Assembly: GCA_905220665.1 (NCBI GenBank)
Contig: CAJNAR010000148.1
Location: 248,001-312,000 of the forward strand
Direction of reading: 5' to 3'
DNA: 64,000 bases
Source of the DNA: Albugo candida
Lineage: Eukaryota; Oomycota; Peronosporomycetes; Albuginales; Albuginaceae
A model generated the notes under the pieces. The model was not told the DNA's origin. It made no database searches and saw only the letters and a list, made by a program, of their open reading frames with translations. The stretch's first letter is position 1. Every line of letters starts with the position of its first letter. The translations under genes were made by a program, and so were the position numbers. Shown here in pieces: positions 22,779 to 33,641 of this stretch.

Positions 22779-24055
22779 ATAGACGCAAGTTTCGCTGTCC
22801 TCCTTTGTCGAGAAAGAGAAAGAAACAAATAGTGGAAGAGGCAAATGCAGCATGCGACGAATTGATTCGTTTCTCCGCGTCAGAAATGTTTGATTCAGCA
22901 GAACAAGAGCTCTATAATCATGGTGACGATGCGGTCAAATGGCAACATTTCGACCAGATTCAAAGTATCAAAATAGAACGTGTGAAAATCCGGTCGGAAA
23001 CAAAGAAATCCATGTATTATTTTCGAGGGATTACGCAAATGGAAGCCGCTATCGAAGATGTCATGAAAGTATACAAAGTTAACGTAGACCACCCAAATCT
23101 AGAGCTGGAGGCCAAGATCTCTCAATTGATACATTCCACAATCTTATATGAAGTGAAACCTTATGATCCCGTTGAAGAACTCATTTTTGTTGGAATTCGA
23201 TGGGCGGAATTCCAGCTGCCGTATCTCTTTGTCCGTCATCGCGATCTATGTTTTCTGGAGTGTCAGCGAATGTTTCGTCTCGCCGACGGTCGTCGTGGCT
23301 TTGCGCGCTGTCTCCACTCTGTTAAATTACAATCGTGCCCGGAAATGGAAGCAGATCACGGCCTTATACGCGCGAGTATTTATCGGTCCGGAACGGTATT
23401 CCTCGAAAGCCGACGCGATCGACGCATTTTGGAGTGCGTACACGCAATGTACATCGATCTGAAGGGCAAAGTACCGCGTTGGATTGCAGCTGCGGGGATG
23501 CGGAAGCACTTATTATCGCTGGAAGAGCTTAAAAAGTATGTCAATATGCAGCGTTTAGTCGCACAACCATTTGCAAAACAGCAAGTCATTCAATCACGCG
23601 AGAAAGCAAAAGCCTGTTTTGTCTGTGTGGACGATTTGGGAACGTTTCGAAGACGATTTCAATGCAAAAAGTGTGGCGAAGTTATTTGTCGACGATGTAA
23701 AATCTGTATATATGCCGAAGTTCCGATCGTCGGGAGAATGAAATTAACCATTTGCTCACTTTGCTCGCTGGCTGTCGATCGTGGATTTGCACCCGACACC
23801 AATTTGGATTATGACAGCAGCGGAGAGCGGCCATGCACAACACCGCTGCCAGTGTATCGAGACGGCGGGAATGCTGGACCTTCCGTGCGCAAACGAGCGT
23901 TAAGTGTCAATTCGTTTCATACAGCCAATATCGATCAATCTACCGTGTACTCGTTATTTCAAAGTCACAACGGCGATTTGGACGATGTATACAAAGAAGG
24001 TACTGAAAGCAACCTACCATTGAGCAATCAAGACCACTATCGACCACGAGCATAG
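22739..24055 (+). CDS. START-like + FYVE zinc finger protein
   Basis: A single exon of 438 residues in the architecture greatly expanded in oomycetes: a START/Bet v1-like lipid-binding domain (roughly 30-270) followed by a FYVE-type zinc finger (roughly 300-350). The N-terminus KFRCPPLSRKRKKQIVEEAN matches the F-x-C-P-x-L-S opening of this family. The finger has CFVC, CKKCG, CRRCK and CSLC pairs, enough for two zinc ions. The usual FYVE basic patch R-x-H-H-C-R is altered to RRRFQCKKCG, so PI3P binding is uncertain. The C-terminal ~80 residues are low complexity. It converges on the GDH gene with 82 bases between stops. The start codon overlaps the putative small gene upstream; a later start is possible. 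Confidence 0.8.
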   Translation: MVQVFSTRSNARLDRRKFRCPPLSRKRKKQIVEEANAACDELIRFSASEMFDSAEQELYNHGDDAVKWQHFDQIQSIKIERVKIRSETKKSMYYFRGITQMEAAIEDVMKVYKVNVDHPNLELEAKISQLIHSTILYEVKPYDPVEELIFVGIRWAEFQLPYLFVRHRDLCFLECQRMFRLADGRRGFARCLHSVKLQSCPEMEADHGLIRASIYRSGTVFLESRRDRRILECVHAMYIDLKGKVPRWIAAAGMRKHLLSLEELKKYVNMQRLVAQPFAKQQVIQSREKAKACFVCVDDLGTFRRRFQCKKCGEVICRRCKICIYAEVPIVGRMKLTICSLCSLAVDRGFAPDTNLDYDSSGERPCTTPLPVYRDGGNAGPSVRKRALSVNSFHTANIDQSTVYSLFQSHNGDLDDVYKEGTESNLPLSNQDHYRPRA

Positions 24056-24137
24056 CGATACATGATGTCTCAAGAGCGAGATCAATAAGACACAATACAG
24101 CCAGGAAAAAAGCCCGATTCTCATTCGTCATTACTTC

Positions 24138-27100
24138 CTAGACTGCCCTATCAATTCCAGCTCGAACGCCACCACGAAAAAGAAGATCTTGGATTTCTTC
24201 TTTTTGAGCCGTGTTGGAATTGTTCAGATTCTCAATCAATTGTCGGACTTTTTTCTCTTGTTTAAAGTACTGAAGGGCGAGATTCGCGAGATTGCTCTGT
24301 GGAAGATCTTCCGTGTACTGCAAACCTTCGCGATACACAATCTTGCTGGCCAGAGAAGATGCCACAATGCACTTGAGATACGCTCGAGGAACATTACTCT
24401 CCACACGAGTCAATGCAAGCTCCTGCAGTTTAAGAGGCAAATGCTCTTGAACGAGCGTCATCAACACCTTTTGATCGTCACTCGACAAGTCATCAAACGC
24501 CTGTAAAATGGCGTCATGCACGCGGATGATTGCTCGACTGATACGCTCACTGCATGGAGGCAAAGCCACATTGGGGTTCTTTTTGTATTCGCGGAATAAA
24601 AGCTCGGCTTCCACGCACGCCAATTGACGCAATTTATCAACGACTTGAGCGACCAATTCCGATTTGACATGAAGAAATTCCTCGGTTTCCAGCAACATAC
24701 TGGCAATGATCTCATACGAGCTGCAAATCACTCCACATTTGTTTGCAGAGCTGTCTTTCACAATGACAACACCGGCGTGATCAAACAACAATTGTCTCGC
24801 TTCTGGTGTGATAAACAAATTGGCTCCTTCGACAATAAGCCGACACGATGGTTTTCCACTTGGAGTCAGATACTCGCGCCAATTGTTCTCATTGATCGTG
24901 TTGGGACGACCACCCGCTGGAATGAAGAGATCGCTACGTATCCGATTATGCATCGAATTTCGTGCACGTATTCCCTGCGGGGTATCGGCGCTTGAGAAGA
25001 CGCCATTCACACCGAGTGTATCGACGTTGTATGCGGCCAGAGGCTGTGATGTCTCAACCAGCCGCAGTAATTCCTTCATATCGAGCCCATCTGGATTCTC
25101 AAGGGAGCCTGTGCCATCGCAAATACCAACCACACGAACATTCTTCCCATATTGACGATCAAGTATTTTGATTATGTTACCAGCGACATCTCCATCGGTT
25201 CCTCCGGTAATTTTCACTGTGAATGGCTGTGACGTTGGATCAATGTTTTGAGAGCGTAATGCCACATCTGCGAATACCGCGACACCTTCACTGGTGACAC
25301 CATACGTTTTATGATTGATCCCTGCGTCTGGTTTGGAGCTGATGAATGCCCGCGGAATCGGATATCCACGGGATGCTGCTCGTTTGGTCATCCACGTGAT
25401 GTCTGATGGAATGATATTCTCATCCGGCCCGAGGTAGATGAGCTCTTCTCTCTCATAGTAATCGACAATCCGATTCCGAACATTTGTGTCAGTTGTATTG
25501 AGATCGAGCAATGCATCAGTGAATGCTTTGATGGATTTTCGAATCACGAAATCGCGAAGGCCGCTATCCCCACGGAGACCCACAATCGGATCGCACAATA
25601 CAACGGCTTTGGATCCTCCTTCGGGAATGTCTTTGTTTTTCAATTGTTGTGCAAACGCCAGATTGTACGCTTCATTGTATTGACGAGCACTTTCAAGCGC
25701 ATGAGCATCTGTGCTATTGGGATACACGACACGTAATCCTCCGCGTGCAATGTCTCGGAAACGAACATGGAAGCCTTTGAAGCGACGACCATACACGTAA
25801 AACACGCCAAAAGGAGTGTCCTTCCCAACTGTCCCATGACCGACGATCGACGGATCCATTCGAAGCGCTAACGCGTAACGAGACTGTACGAAGCGGTTGG
25901 TCCGTAGAGTTCCCACGACAGCATCGACCATAGTGTTGAGCAACAATATCGCATCTTCAGCTTCCACGTTACTTCGAATGTCGTTCCGTAGAGCTTTTGC
26001 TCGATTTTGTATCTCATCCGTCGACAATTTTGGCTGCGTGGGGTCGAATTTTCGTAAGAAGAAATTGGCGATTGCGACTGCAATAGGAAGCTGCTGTGGA
26101 TGCGTGACAACCGTTCCAATTCGATCCAACGAGTACGCAAATGGATCCTTTTTCGCCAGCATACCGTGAAGCATATTTGCATACGCGTATATGATCTCAC
26201 TGCTTTGTAGCTGTACATTTGGATACTTGCGACATAATTCAATTGGCTGGTCATCGATCCATTTGAGATACTTCAAATCAGCGACAATTTGATCCCAATT
26301 TGATTCCTTGGAGCTTTCTTTGTGTGGTGTGACAAGTATCCGAATCATTGCCACATGCCCGTTACCGGCTTTGTGGTCATTGACGATGTCAAGATGGGCT
26401 CGAATCACATTCAAATCGCAAAGGGCCAAATACGTTGCGGCTTTTTGTATCATACTTTTCGCTACGACATTAGCTCCAGCGATCGTGAGCATTGTCTGAG
26501 GAAGCGTTCCACCACTGAGTTTATTCTCATCGCTTCTCGTTTGCCATCCGTGCTCGATATCAACTACGACTCCTTCCGTTCCGCGTACACGATGGAACAA
26601 TGCCATTTGAGCGGCAATTCGTCGTGGATTGCTAAAGCACACATACATCGAATTACATCGATGCAGAAACTCATCGACCTGGTCAGGCTCAAAGTAAGCA
26701 GCAGGCTCCGGGTAGTACTCTTTTCCTTTGAAGACACCGCTTTGGATCTTGGCACAGAATTCTTGGATCTTTGCATACGCCGATTTTTCTTGTTCCGTGG
26801 TGCCAGTGAAAGGCTCTGTGATGCGATCAAAAGGTGAGGAAGAGATGGAATGAATGGGAAAGCAGCACTGACCTTGAAATCCGTAGCGAAAGATTTCTAG
26901 TCCCAAGGTATCGTCCAGCGACGTGAAGATCTTCACACGAGCCAACTCGGCTCTACCTTTGATGGATTTCGGCAGCATCGACAGCACATTAGGAAGCACC
27001 TTTGGATGATTGGCTACGAGTAGAATTGAGTTGGAGGATGGTATCGTCTCGAGGATATGCGTGTCGTACCTCCCGTTCGAATGTACGAATACACCTTATG

Positions 27101-27434
27101 ATCTGATGAGCGAAGCATTACTTCGGGCTGTTGGGCGTGAACCAACGCGGTGACTGCATTGAGATGTTGTAATCGCTCTTCTTGACCGATCGCACGGAAA
27201 TAGGCCGCGGGCATATTTTCGAGAAACCATCTGAGCGATTGAATTCAACTTCGCAGTCGATATTGAGATTTTACAATGTACGTACGGGACAGTTTTCGTC
27301 GCTGCGTCGTGTTGGTGTTTTGTCAATGCTTGGAGCAAATCTTCTGGAGACTCATGCACCTGATACCATTGCGTCATCAACAAAGTCGACATCGGATGCG
27401 TGTCGGACGGCGTACCTGTGTATTGAGGTAGCAT
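24138..27434 (-). CDS. GDH2: NAD-specific glutamate dehydrogenase, large type, 4 exons
   Basis: Catabolic enzyme deaminating glutamate to 2-oxoglutarate with NAD+, of the ~115-kDa class found in fungi and oomycetes. Exons are 27434-27286, 27230-27070, 27013-26873 and 26815-24138, with introns of 55, 56 and 57 bp whose phases agree. Joined text reads TVPWFLENMPAAYF and then GFQEPFTG. The catalytic half contains FKGFHVRFRDIARGGLRVV, the substrate-lysine region PEGGSKAVVLCDP, KITGGTDGDVAGN (NAD-binding region) and EGANLFITPEARQ. Length is about 1,008 residues. The true N-terminus is uncertain because the frame stays open upstream of Met 27434 without another Met, so a further 5' exon may exist. 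A block of inverted repeats sits about 150 bp upstream. Confidence 0.9.
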
Positions 27435-27896
27435 TTGAAAAGATTGGATCTCCTTTGCACCAAAGAGCGTTTCGCATGTGCATGTAGAGCAGAGGCGCTG
27501 GCGGAGACGCGAATCTTTAGGAGCAGAGTCATTACGTGAGACTCACAAATTTATTGTGCGAAAAAAACAGTCTGTGAGAGGGTTAGGGTTGAATATGCTT
27601 AACCCTAACTTTCTGTGTATACCTATAAGGGCTAGGTAGTGTATCCGGATTGGTATACACTACCAGGAAAGCCCGGAATCGATGACAAAGGCTCCTTTTT
27701 CTTCCGCATTTTGAGAAGGATGTACCTACCTTCATGGACTGCAAAACACACGACGCACAAGCATTCTATCTTTTAAATCGTATGATTGCAAGAACACAGT
27801 GAAAAACAAAGCGAATACAATAAAAATCACAACATTTATTACTCGCGATATTCTATACAAACGCTTCAACAGAAACGATTCGAATCTCAAGTTTTC
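27435..27896. promoter_or_regulatory. GDH upstream region with competing inverted repeats
   Basis: This gap lies between the 3' end of the calpain-like gene and the 5' end of GDH (both minus). It contains two side-by-side perfect inverted repeats, each with a 10-base loop: GTTAGGGTT/AACCCTAAC (27582-27590 with 27601-27609) and GGTAGTGTAT/ATACACTACC (27635-27644 with 27655-27664). A third pairing, GTGTATACC (27615-27623) with GGTATACAC (27652-27660), competes with the second. A promoter or UTR role is inferred from position only. Confidence 0.5.
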
Positions 27897-30800
27897 TCAC
27901 AAATTGACATATTGCTCCTCTGAAAGAAATGTAAAATCAGCGTCGCATTGCACCGACAATACGAATTGCCCACACTTTCCCGCAGCATACGTCGCAGGCA
28001 GTATCACATAAGGATCCGTTATTGTGGCTGTAAGCGTCAGCGACGGCGGAGACGTCACGCTGTAAAGTGGGAGGAAATCAGTCTCACTCCACGGTCTTCC
28101 ATCGACGTGAATCATAAACGGAATCTTTGGGCCTTTTTTCGGTAGCGGTACTGTATCCCCAATTCGATGCATTCGATGTGCCGATGGAAACACATAGAAT
28201 CCAATCATACTCCCTACTGCGTCCTGTTTGCATTTTCGACTCCATTCCAACTCGGATCGCGTCAATGTGATCCGAACGCTTGCGGGTCGTACGCTTTTGA
28301 TAATGAGAAAGAATTTCGGATTGTTTTGCCATTCGTCGGCGTGTAAATGACATCCTTTTGCGTTGTTTTCATTCCATTTCCCCACACAATTTCGATACGA
28401 ATACTGAGGCAATAAATGGCATTGAATGGGAACCGTAGAATCGACTTGGAGTTCAAACGTTCCTTCGATTTCAGATTCTCCGGTGGAAGGCACAATCAAA
28501 AGCCCCGCAAGTGAACGATTCGATTTGGAGGACTTGATCTCTGTGTCTTCATTTTGCAGCAAAAGCCAATCGATTGGGATTTTCTTCAAAAAAAGACAGC
28601 CCCAAATAGAATTGTTATAACGGGAAACGCGACACCATTCTTCCGGCTTGACAATGAGTTTTGGAGACGGGAAATGAGACGGAATTGGATCCTTTGGGAA
28701 TTCTGTCTGTTCGATTGCGTCAGCAGAGACGATCTCACATTGAGAATACGTCTTCTTCATCGATTTCGACGTACCATTTCTCAGCACTCCCTTCCGCAAA
28801 ATGTGCGATTTCTTCGTTGGTGATCGCATTCTTTCGCGTTGAAATGTGTGTGTTTTCTGTCGATATTTCTTTTTGTAATGCACAAGCGCAGGTGTACCAG
28901 CAACAGCAGTCTCCTTCTTCATCAAAAGCCCTGCAGCTTCATCAGCGCTGCATTCACATCCATCGCCAGCGTTTGTAGACACTCGTACTGCAGTGATACC
29001 GATCAAATGACTCTTCTCACTCGTTCTTCTCCCATCTTCCGTGTGTGAATTCGCTTTGCTCTCAACGGTGACACGTGTTCGATGCGTTGTATTGGCACTC
29101 ATTCGATGATGCGATGTTTTCCAAAGCACAATTTTCAGCGTCACTTTCAACTGCTTATCATCCAAAGAGGCTTTGTCAATGTACACCCAAAACTGAGGAT
29201 TCTTACACCACGACAGATTCTCTCCACTGCACGCAGGCGATGAGATCAAAGACTGGTCACGTGGATGTCTTAGCGTGATCAAATTACGACACAATGGACC
29301 TCCAGCAGTCGTATCACTCCATTCATCCGCTTGTGCTGCTTCCCGATCGTATCGCCATCGGCCGTGTTGTATTCGCGTAAGCATTGGCGGAACGCGTTCG
29401 ACTCGCAAAGGCTTTGGTGAGAAAATCCGTAAGAAGAATGCAAGTTCCATTTTCGGTGTGTCGGTGTACGCGATCAAATGGTACACAGTGTTTGCCTCCA
29501 ACGTAATGTCTTCTCGAAGTATTTCTCGATCGGGAAATTGGCGTGTGGTTCCATGAATTCCGATATTCAAAGCAGATCCAAGCGGTGGAGCGCCTAAGAG
29601 AACATCGATACTGTCGTTCGTATGAGCCTCGGCGACGATCGCACCACGAGGGAAATCGTAGCTGATGCTGCGTTGTGTGGGCTGTAGACGCTCGAGCACA
29701 AAATGAATCGCTACATTCTCTCCATTACACAGTCGAGAATCCTGTTGCAAAAGCGATATCACCACATTACTTGTTTTCTCGCAAGCTGTCAATCGAAACT
29801 GAGGATTCCGATGCCAACTCGGCTCCGATTCCGAAATCCAACGCCATTTACTTTTCTCAATGAAATGCTCTGTGGGTCGATATTTCTTCCCTTCCAATTG
29901 CGAGGTTCCCCGTCCGAGCGCAAGCGATTTCGAAGGTCCACCAGCAGCCGATATGCCTATCCATTGACTTGGAATCACATACGGATACACATTTTCATGT
30001 TCCGAGACGATATTCACACAGAAAAGCTCATTGAAAGTCTGCAGGAAATCCTCATATAACATCCAAAACAAACCGTCTTTCCCCGATTTCGATTTATGGA
30101 TCTCACACTCGCTATCGTTTCTGAAATTCGCTTCCACGTGTGCATACTCATCCCATTTGATATCGTTAGGCCCCCAATCTCCTTTCCATCGACCTCGACC
30201 CCATACATTCTTCAGCTTTACGAATCGCAATACATTGGACTCTTCCGAAAGTCCGATTTGTTTAGTGTAAAGCACAATGTACTGTCGATTGCGGAGGATT
30301 CCTGATGTCGTCTCTGTCGGCAAAGTCGTCGATTGAAGTGTTAGTTGCTTGCATTGCGTCGTGAGAATAGCCTTCTTCTTCACCAAACGCTCCATCTTTT
30401 TCCACAGTAAAGAACCATCGGGATCGATGGCACCAAATCGCTCGTCCTGAAGATCGATACGATACGCGGTTGCGCCTGTGCAGTCGACAAAGGCTTCGAG
30501 GATGCGGACGCTGGTAGGGACTGCGTTACTGGAGTTTCCATTCGATTTGATGGTGTCAGACGCGTGGAGACTTTGATAGGATCCATGAAGCTTGGCGTAG
30601 GCTTTCTCCAAGAAAGGAATAAACATCTCATTTCGATCAAGTGTGCTGCCGAAAAACACATGTCCCGAGTCTGTGCTTGAAGCTTTCATTTGGGCTGATG
30701 GGAGACTCTGATTGTACGCAAGTGTGGTGTCTGTAGTGACGTATATCCATTCGGCATTCTTATAGAAACGACACGTGAAAATCCCATACGTTTTGAAAGC

Positions 30801-31154
30801 CTCAAGCGATTCAGACGCAAATACATTCTCAATGAGGTTGTCGGGATGCATTGCAATTGCAGCGAATACGCCAAGCAGCCAGCTGTCATTGATATCGCCA
30901 ACACGAACGATCCCGCAGCCTGAAGAAGATGTAAAGTATTCGGGTGCATCGGTGAACGCTTGCGGTCTCAGCCATTCCACCGCCTCTGATTCCGTGTCCA
31001 AAGTCGGTTGCGATCGATTTTTCAACGGGACGATCGGATGTGTTGTCTGATTGAAATTTGGGTCTTCGTATAAATCGAATTGCGACTCGTTTTGTTGTTT
31101 CGATAGCACTCCAATGACACATTCTTCCAGCGAGTTGTCACTTGCAAAATCCAT
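27897..31154 (-). CDS. Calpain-like protein lacking the catalytic Cys and His, with beta-sandwich repeats
   Basis: Single exon, 1085 residues. The N-terminal ~330 residues have the calpain CysPc fold: FIPFLEKAYAKLHGSYQSL, FVDCTGATAYRIDL and VKLKNVWGRGRWKGDWG are clear family blocks. At the active site the usual G-D-C-W reads INDSWLLG, so Cys is Ser at residue 91. The usual G-H-A-Y histidine site reads RNRQY, so His is also lost; only the Asn of the N-x-W-G motif remains. The protein is therefore predicted to be proteolytically inactive. After it come several calpain-type beta-sandwich (C2-like) repeats, recognisable by repeated W-x-x-N-P-Q-F segments (HRNPQFRL, CKNPQFWV, QNNPKFFL). A regulatory or binding role is inferred. 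It lies 71 bp from the EDR2-like gene. Confidence 0.8.
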   Translation of the reverse strand: MDFASDNSLEECVIGVLSKQQNESQFDLYEDPNFNQTTHPIVPLKNRSQPTLDTESEAVEWLRPQAFTDAPEYFTSSSGCGIVRVGDINDSWLLGVFAAIAMHPDNLIENVFASESLEAFKTYGIFTCRFYKNAEWIYVTTDTTLAYNQSLPSAQMKASSTDSGHVFFGSTLDRNEMFIPFLEKAYAKLHGSYQSLHASDTIKSNGNSSNAVPTSVRILEAFVDCTGATAYRIDLQDERFGAIDPDGSLLWKKMERLVKKKAILTTQCKQLTLQSTTLPTETTSGILRNRQYIVLYTKQIGLSEESNVLRFVKLKNVWGRGRWKGDWGPNDIKWDEYAHVEANFRNDSECEIHKSKSGKDGLFWMLYEDFLQTFNELFCVNIVSEHENVYPYVIPSQWIGISAAGGPSKSLALGRGTSQLEGKKYRPTEHFIEKSKWRWISESEPSWHRNPQFRLTACEKTSNVVISLLQQDSRLCNGENVAIHFVLERLQPTQRSISYDFPRGAIVAEAHTNDSIDVLLGAPPLGSALNIGIHGTTRQFPDREILREDITLEANTVYHLIAYTDTPKMELAFFLRIFSPKPLRVERVPPMLTRIQHGRWRYDREAAQADEWSDTTAGGPLCRNLITLRHPRDQSLISSPACSGENLSWCKNPQFWVYIDKASLDDKQLKVTLKIVLWKTSHHRMSANTTHRTRVTVESKANSHTEDGRRTSEKSHLIGITAVRVSTNAGDGCECSADEAAGLLMKKETAVAGTPALVHYKKKYRQKTHTFQRERMRSPTKKSHILRKGVLRNGTSKSMKKTYSQCEIVSADAIEQTEFPKDPIPSHFPSPKLIVKPEEWCRVSRYNNSIWGCLFLKKIPIDWLLLQNEDTEIKSSKSNRSLAGLLIVPSTGESEIEGTFELQVDSTVPIQCHLLPQYSYRNCVGKWNENNAKGCHLHADEWQNNPKFFLIIKSVRPASVRITLTRSELEWSRKCKQDAVGSMIGFYVFPSAHRMHRIGDTVPLPKKGPKIPFMIHVDGRPWSETDFLPLYSVTSPPSLTLTATITDPYVILPATYAAGKCGQFVLSVQCDADFTFLSEEQYVNL

Positions 31155-31225
31155 TTGATAGAATCAATCGTTCAGACGCACCCGTTCGCGAGAGGAGTTT
31201 CGTTGTTGTCTCATAAACCAACTGC

Positions 31226-33391
31226 TCAGAGCTTTGTCGCGAGAGTGAGATCAATGTAATTGAGTCGACATGCGCCGAATACGCGTTCTGGAAGCTCATC
31301 GTCGTCTTGTGCTTCCAATACGAAACCCATATCAATAATCAGTTTCTTTGTGTATCCTGTGACCAATCCAACGACTCGATTCGCTACAGCGGACGATGCG
31401 ATATCCACATCCAATTCCAAGTATAAGGGTAGCGATGGAGATGTTTGCGTCGAGCTGTTGCTTTGTGTGCTTTGAGACTGTAGCGATCGTTCTCCAACGT
31501 AAACACTTTGTCGTAATTTCTTCCCAATAATCGCCGGTGTGGTGCCTACAGCCTGACGCACAATAAAGGATCCTTCGGCGATGCAGGGAATCAGTTTAAA
31601 TCGCTCGTTTCGAAACTCGTCACTGCCTTCGATGAACGATCGCATCAGATCAGCAAATGGTGATTTTCCAGGTGCCAAATCCTCCATAGACGGTGATTGA
31701 TAGCACAGGATTAGCGATAAGCGTGGATTCCCAGGGACCATAAAGTTGATGAGAAATGTGAACGGCATTTCTGTTCCAGCTTGGTCGTGTCGTGCGATTT
31801 CCTGCTGTATCACACTGTCGGGATGAGCCGCGTAATGCTCTAATGCTTCATCGGATTCAAACAGATTCAGACCAACGAGATGGAAGGCTGGAGGCTCCGA
31901 AGGAATTTTTCGACGATCGATGAGGTAGTCGGGACCACGAACGAGCATTGTGACTTGAGGTTCTTCCCACATTTCCCGTGGAATATTGGACGGAAATGGC
32001 GTCCGATGTGATATTTCATGGCGTTGTAAAGTTAATGAGTCGTCTCCATTCAGTTTGGGTGCATGTGAGAGCTCGGAGGATCGAGTTTGACGGATTGGAG
32101 GCTCATCGGTGGCTTGGAGTGTTTCCGAGAGATTCGGATGAACAAACTTTTGAGCTTCAATGGCTTCCTGGAGACCAGTAAGTGCTAATAATTGAGGTCG
32201 TACGTAGGCCAGCATCGCATTACATCGACGTAATAGATTCCCTTCGATTCCTTGTGGGTCCAAATGGACCACAGCAGTAACTAAAGAGTATCGTTCTGCC
32301 TCGAAAGCCGTTCCATTTTCCATCAAAGAATTCATCTCTCCTTCAAAGTGTGCTGAGGAACGACGAGGGGCAATAATATACCCGGCATTCCTGCATTGTG
32401 CTCGAACAATTCCCGTCAGTGGAGGACATTCTGGATGGATCGCACTTTGCATACAAATGATAAATGTGCCATCTTCGAGTCTCCGCCAATATCGCAGCAA
32501 ACAGACATCCCTGGACGATATCCAGAACGGCCAGACCCACGTTGGTCGATAGACAATGTGAATTATATCGGAATGCTGGTCGATCGAATGTATGACTTGC
32601 GCGTATTCCACCGAGGCGTCCCATCTACAGAGAGATTCATTGCAATGGAACTGTTTTGAGACGAATAATAGCGTCTCTTACGTCGTCAAATTGGTCAAAT
32701 TGAGCATATACGCAAGGACTTCAGTCGGTGTTCCATCAATGACCTTGACTGTCTTGAAAGCAGGGATTGATTTTCTCAGTCTTGGGCTCGAAAGGCTCCA
32801 AAAGGAGGCAGCAGCAGCGAGGAGAGAGAGTATCAATGCTCCAGCAATACCTCCTCCTCCAATTCCGCCTGCGAGAAACGCTATCAACGCGACTGTGCTA
32901 CTGGAAGAAAGCATTCCATTAAGTGGTTCGGAGCTCTCATTTGTATCGTCCTCTTCCTATCAGTTAAGAACTTGAGTTTCAATGCATTTCAGTTAGAGAT
33001 AACGAACCGATTGTTTGTAAATTTGAAGGCCTCCAAAGAGATCGATTACGCGCCATTTTGCTTTAAACATTGGAAGGGATTGTTCCATTTCCGATAGTAA
33101 TGTGAGGAGATTGGAATTCGTTTCGAAATCGCTGTTGAAATCGCTTTTAGGCTCTGATTTTTGGAGAGGAGAGTGTTTGAGAGAATTTCGCATGACACGG
33201 TGACGCAGAGATGCGTTTGAATCGTCTATAAGTGTATTTTTTGGATTTTCTGACGCTGTGCGCTTTGGAGAGAGCGATACTGACGCTGATATCGTGGAAG
33301 GTATGGTGGTGTTATTATTGGATTCGCTGGCTGTATAAGCGGACTTTGACGTCTTCAAGTGTATCCGGGGCGATGTGCTCGAGGAATTCAT
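31226..33391 (-). CDS. EDR2-like protein: membrane segment, START domain, DUF1336, 3 exons
   Basis: Exons 33391-33008, 32956-32682 and 32624-31226 join over introns of 51 and 57 bp into about 685 residues. The splice restores a START domain: IPAFKTVKVIDGTPTEVL, then TNLTTWDASVEYAQV, IDQHSDIIHIVYRP and WISSRDVCLLRYWRR, a signature close to plant EDR2. The C-terminal domain (from MVPGNPRLSLILCYQ to GACRLNYIDLTLATKL) matches DUF1336/EDR2_C, which normally pairs with PH and START in lipid-sensing plant proteins. Here a hydrophobic Gly/Ala/Leu-rich segment (residues ~143-180) precedes START; a short WRVIDLFGGLQIY block near 115 may be a remnant of the PH-like region. Lipid binding at a membrane is inferred. 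Confidence 0.85.
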
Positions 33392-33641
33392 TCGTAAATG
33401 CTGTTTTTATGAGAAGAATGGAGTTTTTTGAGCGCTTGAAAATGATTAAAAATTGGGGTCGCTTTGCAGTGGAAATCGCATTCAGATCAAGTGCGGATAA
33501 CGCGAGGTACCCGTTAACTGTTATTTGATGCTACTAATGTAAATAGTAGATTTAAAAGGTCTTTATTCGACATTGTTAATTATGAGGCATCAACTAATAA
33601 TCGTCGGGTCCCTTGGCACTTGCAAAAGGATGTCTAGCGGT

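Noticed and set aside
24624..25171. Plus-strand frames of 69-123 codons opposite NAD-GDH
   Set aside because: They are antisense shadows of a highly conserved exon and have no features of their own.
27576..27610. Interstitial telomere (GGGTTAGGGTT ... AACCCTAAC)
   Set aside because: Only about two repeat units on each side; too short for a telomere fusion scar and better described as an inverted repeat.
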